Origin: Ideonella_A intermedia_A
GTDB lineage: Bacteria > Pseudomonadota > Gammaproteobacteria > Burkholderiales > Burkholderiaceae_C
Direction of reading: 5' to 3'
Length of the DNA stretch: 64,000 nucleotides
Assembly: GCA_943370175.1 (NCBI GenBank)
Contig: CALRPU020000019.1
Location: 1 to 64,000 of the forward strand
Position numbers and translations under genes: made by a program. The notes below the pieces were generated by a model that worked only from the letters and a program-made list of their open reading frames with translations, ran no database searches and was not told where the DNA came from. Below are positions 60,660 to 64,000 of the stretch, piece after piece (the stretch's first letter is position 1; each line of letters begins with the position of its first letter).

Positions 60660-62699
60660 ATGTTCACCAAGATTCTGATTGCCAACCGCGGCGAGATCGC
60701 CTGCCGCGTCATCAAGACGGCCCGCAAGATGGGCATCCGCACCGTGGCGGTGTATTCCGACGCCGACAAGGACGCGCGCCATGTGGAGCTGGCCGACGAG
60801 GCGGTGCACATCGGCGCGCCGCCCAGCCGCGAGTCCTACCTCGTGATGGACAAGATCATCGCGGCCTGCAAGCAGACCGGCGCGCAGGCGGTGCACCCGG
60901 GCTACGGCTTCCTGTCGGAGAACGAAGAGTTCGCGCGCCGCGTCGAGGAAGAGGGCATCACCTTCATCGGCCCCAAGCACGCGTCCATCGCGGCCATGGG
61001 CGACAAGATCGCGTCGAAGAAGCTGGCCGGCGAGGCCAAGGTCAACACCATCCCCGGCCACAACGCCGCCATCGACAGCGCCGAGCAGGCGGTGGAGATC
61101 GCCCGCGGCATCGGCTATCCGGTGATGATCAAGGCGAGCGCCGGTGGCGGCGGCAAGGGCCTGCGCGTGGCCTTCGACGACAAGCAGGCCTTCGAGGGCT
61201 TCACCAGCTGCCGCAACGAGGCCCGCAACAGCTTCGGCGACGACCGCGTGTTCATCGAGAAGTTCGTGGAAGAGCCGCGCCACATCGAGATCCAGGTGCT
61301 GGGCGACGCCCATGGCAACGTGGTCTACCTGCACGAGCGCGAGTGTTCCATCCAGCGCCGCCACCAGAAGGTGATCGAGGAAGCGCCGTCGCCCTTCATC
61401 AGCGAAGCCACCCGCCGTGCGATGGGCGAGCAGGCGGTGCAGTTGGCGCGCGCGGTGAACTACCAGAGCGCGGGCACGGTGGAGTTCGTGGTTGGCAAGG
61501 ACCAGAGCTTCTACTTCCTGGAAATGAACACCCGGCTGCAGGTGGAGCACCCGGTCACCGAGTGCATCACCGGGCTGGACCTGGTGGAGCAGATGATCCG
61601 CGTGGCCGCCGGCGAGAAGCTGGGCTTCACCCAGGCCGACATCCCGCGCCAGGGCTGGGCCATCGAATGCCGCATCAACGCCGAAGACCCGTTCCGCGGC
61701 TTCCTGCCCAGCACCGGCCGGCTGGTGAAGTACCAGCCGCCGCAGCAGACGCTGGAGGCCTCGGTGCGCACGCTGCAGGGCGGCGAGATCGGCGGCGTGC
61801 GGGTGGACACCGGCGTGGTCGAGGGCGGCGAGATACCGATGTTCTACGACTCGATGATCGCCAAGCTGATCGTTCACGGCACCGACCGCGCCGACGCCAT
61901 CGCGCGCGTGCGCCAGGCGCTCGACGCCTTTGCCATCCGCGGCATCAGCAGCAACATCCCGTTCCAGGCCTCGCTCTTGGCGCACCCGAAGTTCGTCAGC
62001 GGCGACTTCAACACCGGCTTCATCGCCGAGCATTACCCCAAGGGCCTGACCGCCGACTCACTGCCCTCGGCGGACCCCGTGCTGCTTCGCGCGCTGGCGG
62101 CGGTGGCCAACCGCATCCACCTTGACCGCTCGGCCGGCATCAGCGGCCAGCTGCCCGGCCACGAGTTCGTGGTCAAGCCCGACGTGGTGGTGATCACGCC
62201 GACGGCGCAAGGCGAGGTCGAGTCGCTGCCGGCCACGGTGGTGCCGCGCGACGGCGGCCACCAGGTCGACATCGCCGGGCGCAGCCTGCACATCGTGGTC
62301 CACAACCCGTTGCGCGAGGTGGTGATCCGCGCGACGGTGGACGGCCGGCCGATCTGCGCGCAGATCGAGCGCCAAGGCCTGGCTTACCGGGTGATCCACC
62401 ACGGCAACCAGATCGAGGCGAAGGTGGTGTCGCCGTTCGCCGCGCAGATGCTGGCGCTGATGCCCTACAAGGCGCCGCCCGACCTGTCGCGTTTCCTGCT
62501 GAGCCCGATGCCGGGCCTGTTGGTGCAGGTGGCCGTGCAGCCGGGGCAGAAGGTGATGGCCGGCGAGAAGCTCGCGGTCATCGAGGCGATGAAGATGGAG
62601 AACATCTTGGTGGCCACCCAGGACTGCACGGTGGGCAAGGTGCTGGCCAAGCCGGGCGAGTCGCTGGCGGTCGACCAGGTCATCGTGGAATTCGACTGA
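60660..62699 (+). CDS. pccA: Propionyl-CoA carboxylase alpha subunit (biotin carboxylase)
   Basis: 679 residues. Biotin carboxylase domain (about 1-450): FTKILIANRGEIACRVIKTARKMG, KASAGGGGKGLRVA (ATP loop), ERECSIQRRHQKVIEEAPSP and EMNTRLQVEHPVTE. A linker/BT domain follows. The biotinyl domain closes with EAMKMEN, whose Lys is the biotin site, near residue 645. Cytoplasmic partner of PccB. It follows the repeat element by one base. Confidence 0.95.
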   Translation: MFTKILIANRGEIACRVIKTARKMGIRTVAVYSDADKDARHVELADEAVHIGAPPSRESYLVMDKIIAACKQTGAQAVHPGYGFLSENEEFARRVEEEGITFIGPKHASIAAMGDKIASKKLAGEAKVNTIPGHNAAIDSAEQAVEIARGIGYPVMIKASAGGGGKGLRVAFDDKQAFEGFTSCRNEARNSFGDDRVFIEKFVEEPRHIEIQVLGDAHGNVVYLHERECSIQRRHQKVIEEAPSPFISEATRRAMGEQAVQLARAVNYQSAGTVEFVVGKDQSFYFLEMNTRLQVEHPVTECITGLDLVEQMIRVAAGEKLGFTQADIPRQGWAIECRINAEDPFRGFLPSTGRLVKYQPPQQTLEASVRTLQGGEIGGVRVDTGVVEGGEIPMFYDSMIAKLIVHGTDRADAIARVRQALDAFAIRGISSNIPFQASLLAHPKFVSGDFNTGFIAEHYPKGLTADSLPSADPVLLRALAAVANRIHLDRSAGISGQLPGHEFVVKPDVVVITPTAQGEVESLPATVVPRDGGHQVDIAGRSLHIVVHNPLREVVIRATVDGRPICAQIERQGLAYRVIHHGNQIEAKVVSPFAAQMLALMPYKAPPDLSRFLLSPMPGLLVQVAVQPGQKVMAGEKLAVIEAMKMENILVATQDCTVGKVLAKPGESLAVDQVIVEFD

Positions 62700-62733
62700 A
62701 CGCGCGCGCACGCCCCGACATGAAAGGCACGAC

Positions 62734-63204
62734 ATGAGCACGACACGCCCCTTCAAGGTGCTGGGCATCCAGCAGGTGGCCATCGGCGGGCCCAGCAAGG
62801 ACCGGCTGCGCACGCTGTGGGTCGACAAGCTGGGCCTGGCGGTGACCGGCACCTTCGTCAGCGAACGCGAGAACGTCGACGAAGACATCTGCGCCCTGGG
62901 CCAAGGCCCCACGCGGGTGGAAGTGGACCTGATGCAGCCGCTGGACCCGGACAAGAAGCCGGCCGTCCACACCACGCCGCTGAACCACATCGGCCTGTGG
63001 ATCGACGACCTGCCCAAGGCGGTGGCGTGGCTGACCGCGCAGGGCGTGCGCTTTGCGCCGGGCGGCATCCGCAAGGGGGCGGCCGGGCACGACATCACCT
63101 TCCTGCACCCGAAAAGCAACGATGAATTCCCCATTGCTGGCGAAGGCGTGCTGATCGAGCTGGTGCAGGCACCGTCCGACGTGGTGGCGGCGCTGGGCGG
63201 CTGA
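62734..63204 (+). CDS. VOC family protein, methylmalonyl-CoA epimerase-like
   Basis: 156 residues of the glyoxalase/VOC fold (LGIQQVAIGGPSKDRLRTLWVDKLGL, then LNHIGLWIDDLPKAVAWLTAQGVRFAPGG). Position at the end of the propionyl-CoA operon suggests an epimerase of (S)- to (R)-methylmalonyl-CoA, which the mutase needs. Metal-ligand candidates are Gln14 in IQQVA and His/Glu in NHIGLW and LIELVQ. Assignment is by context more than by diagnostic motif. Confidence 0.75.
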   Translation: MSTTRPFKVLGIQQVAIGGPSKDRLRTLWVDKLGLAVTGTFVSERENVDEDICALGQGPTRVEVDLMQPLDPDKKPAVHTTPLNHIGLWIDDLPKAVAWLTAQGVRFAPGGIRKGAAGHDITFLHPKSNDEFPIAGEGVLIELVQAPSDVVAALGG

Positions 63205-63207
63205 GGC

Positions 63208-63852
63208 TCAGCGCGCCGCGGCCTGGGGCGACCCGGCTTCGGCCGCGCGGCCGCCGGCGGTGACCACCCACAACCACACCAGCACCGGCGCCAGCGTGGG
63301 CAGCAGCAGCGCACTGAGTTGGTAGCCGTAGGCGATGGCGTTGGTGGCGACGGGCCCGAACCAGGGGTCGACCACCAGGCCATCGGGCAGCGCCACCTCC
63401 CTCAGCACCTGCATCACCACGATCAGCACCTGCAGCGGCAGCAGCACCGCGGCCGCTTTCAGCAGCAGGCCTGCCCGCACGCGGCGGCGCCAGCCCACCA
63501 GCAAGGCGATGAACAGCACCGGACCGTAGGTGAAGCGCGCCGGATCAACGTCGACCGTCAGCGTGGCCTGCATGTCGGGCGCGATCGGCTGACCGGCCTG
63601 GCGCGCTGCGTCGATTTGCTGCGGGGTCGGGCGACCGACCAGGCGGGTGTGGACTTCCAGGTGGCGCGCCCATTGGCTGCTTCGGTCCAGCCAGGTGTCC
63701 GCCGCGGTGGCGTGCAGCAGCATGCGCGCGGCCAGCGCCGCTGGCTGGCTTGCCCAGGGCGCCAGCGCCCACCAGGCGGCCATCACCACCACCAGCGCGA
63801 TGGCGCTGGTCGCGAAAAACTTCAGCAGCTCAGGCTTGGACAGTGTCAGCAT
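63208..63852 (-). CDS. Exosortase H-associated membrane protein
   Basis: 214 residues with about four membrane helices (15-35, 113-128, 135-155, 180-205) and a large periplasmic loop between the first two (residues ~37-110, with RLVGRPTPQQIDAARQAG). It matches the small membrane protein that accompanies exosortase H (IPTL-CTERM sorting system). It overlaps the upstream exosortase gene by 23 bases, which indicates tight coupling. It converges on the VOC gene with 3 bases between stops. Confidence 0.65.
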   Translation of the reverse strand: MLTLSKPELLKFFATSAIALVVVMAAWWALAPWASQPAALAARMLLHATAADTWLDRSSQWARHLEVHTRLVGRPTPQQIDAARQAGQPIAPDMQATLTVDVDPARFTYGPVLFIALLVGWRRRVRAGLLLKAAAVLLPLQVLIVVMQVLREVALPDGLVVDPWFGPVATNAIAYGYQLSALLLPTLAPVLVWLWVVTAGGRAAEAGSPQAAAR

Positions 63853-64000
63853 GGTCGGTGCCCGCGTCGCGGTCGACGTCGGTCACTGGCGGCAGCCGGT
63901 GCAGCCAGACCAGGAACACCAGCAGCACGTCGAGGATGATGAGCCCCTGCCACAGGTACTCGTGCGCGAAGTGAAACCAGTCCTCGTGCCATTGCGCGAG
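63830..64000 (-). CDS. Exosortase (probably XrtH), C-terminal fragment
   Basis: 56 residues are visible; the rest lies beyond the window. They contain one membrane helix (EYLWQGLIILDVLLVFLVWLHRL) preceded by an aromatic/His-rich stretch (HEDWFHFAHEYLW) and end in a short charged tail. The placement before an exosortase H-associated protein and the C-terminal helix fit the last segment of XrtH, a membrane transpeptidase-like cysteine protease that sorts IPTL-CTERM proteins. The identity rests on context. Confidence 0.5.
   Translation of the reverse strand, partial: LAQWHEDWFHFAHEYLWQGLIILDVLLVFLVWLHRLPPVTDVDRDAGTDHADTVQA

Overview
The window is a high-GC chromosomal segment from a betaproteobacterium, most probably Burkholderiales of the Rubrivivax/Leptothrix/Ideonella type. 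This placement is inferred from gene content and order (glnA - small secreted protein - ntrB - ntrC; a benzoyl-CoA 'box' cluster; an exosortase H pair), not from a marker gene. No rRNA, tRNA, CRISPR array, transposase or integrase is visible. Gene density is high and many neighbouring genes overlap by ATGA, so long operons dominate.

Region 1 (1-18.3 kb) is devoted to the cell surface. On the + strand it holds the 3' end of a secreted or surface protein with highly-expressed-type codon use, a strong terminator, a small exported protein, a GspE/PilB-type secretion ATPase, an uncharacterised protein and an OafA-type acyltransferase with an SGNH domain. Facing it on the - strand is a ten-gene glycan operon running gmd, flippase, two GT2 enzymes, O-antigen ligase/polymerase, GT2, a GT2-GT4 fusion, a GH99/WbsX-like protein, a methyltransferase and a GT9 enzyme. 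The last gene of each strand overlaps the other tail to tail.

Region 2 (18.4-32.3 kb) is mostly housekeeping: a periplasmic-type ATP-dependent DNA ligase, an AIM24 protein, a beta-propeller protein, a polysaccharide deacetylase homologue, a fatty acid hydroxylase-family protein, an EI24 protein, a CinA-like protein, the nitrogen regulation block glnA-ntrB-ntrC, exonuclease III and a DUF2889 protein. It ends with a small peptide gene that starts with a double-glycine-type leader.

Region 3 (32.4-51.6 kb) is aromatic acid catabolism. A TetR-controlled pair (feruloyl-CoA-synthase-like ligase and acyl-CoA dehydrogenase) is followed by aerobic benzoate degradation through benzoyl-CoA. boxC-boxB-boxA and the regulator boxR lie on the - strand; the divergent + operon carries boxD, benzoate-CoA ligase, an alpha/beta hydrolase and a five-gene branched-chain-type ABC importer that probably takes up benzoate. 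Good sigma70 promoters flanked by TGCA-N6-TGCA operators lie before boxC, and a palindrome (GCACTATAGTGC) lies before boxD.

Region 4 (51.8-64 kb) holds a glutathione S-transferase, folA, a Xre/RES toxin-antitoxin pair, and a GntR regulator divergent from a propionyl-CoA-to-succinyl-CoA operon (methylmalonyl-CoA mutase, GNAT, meaB, pccB, pccA, VOC protein). The window closes with an exosortase H-associated membrane protein and the 3' end of the exosortase gene itself.
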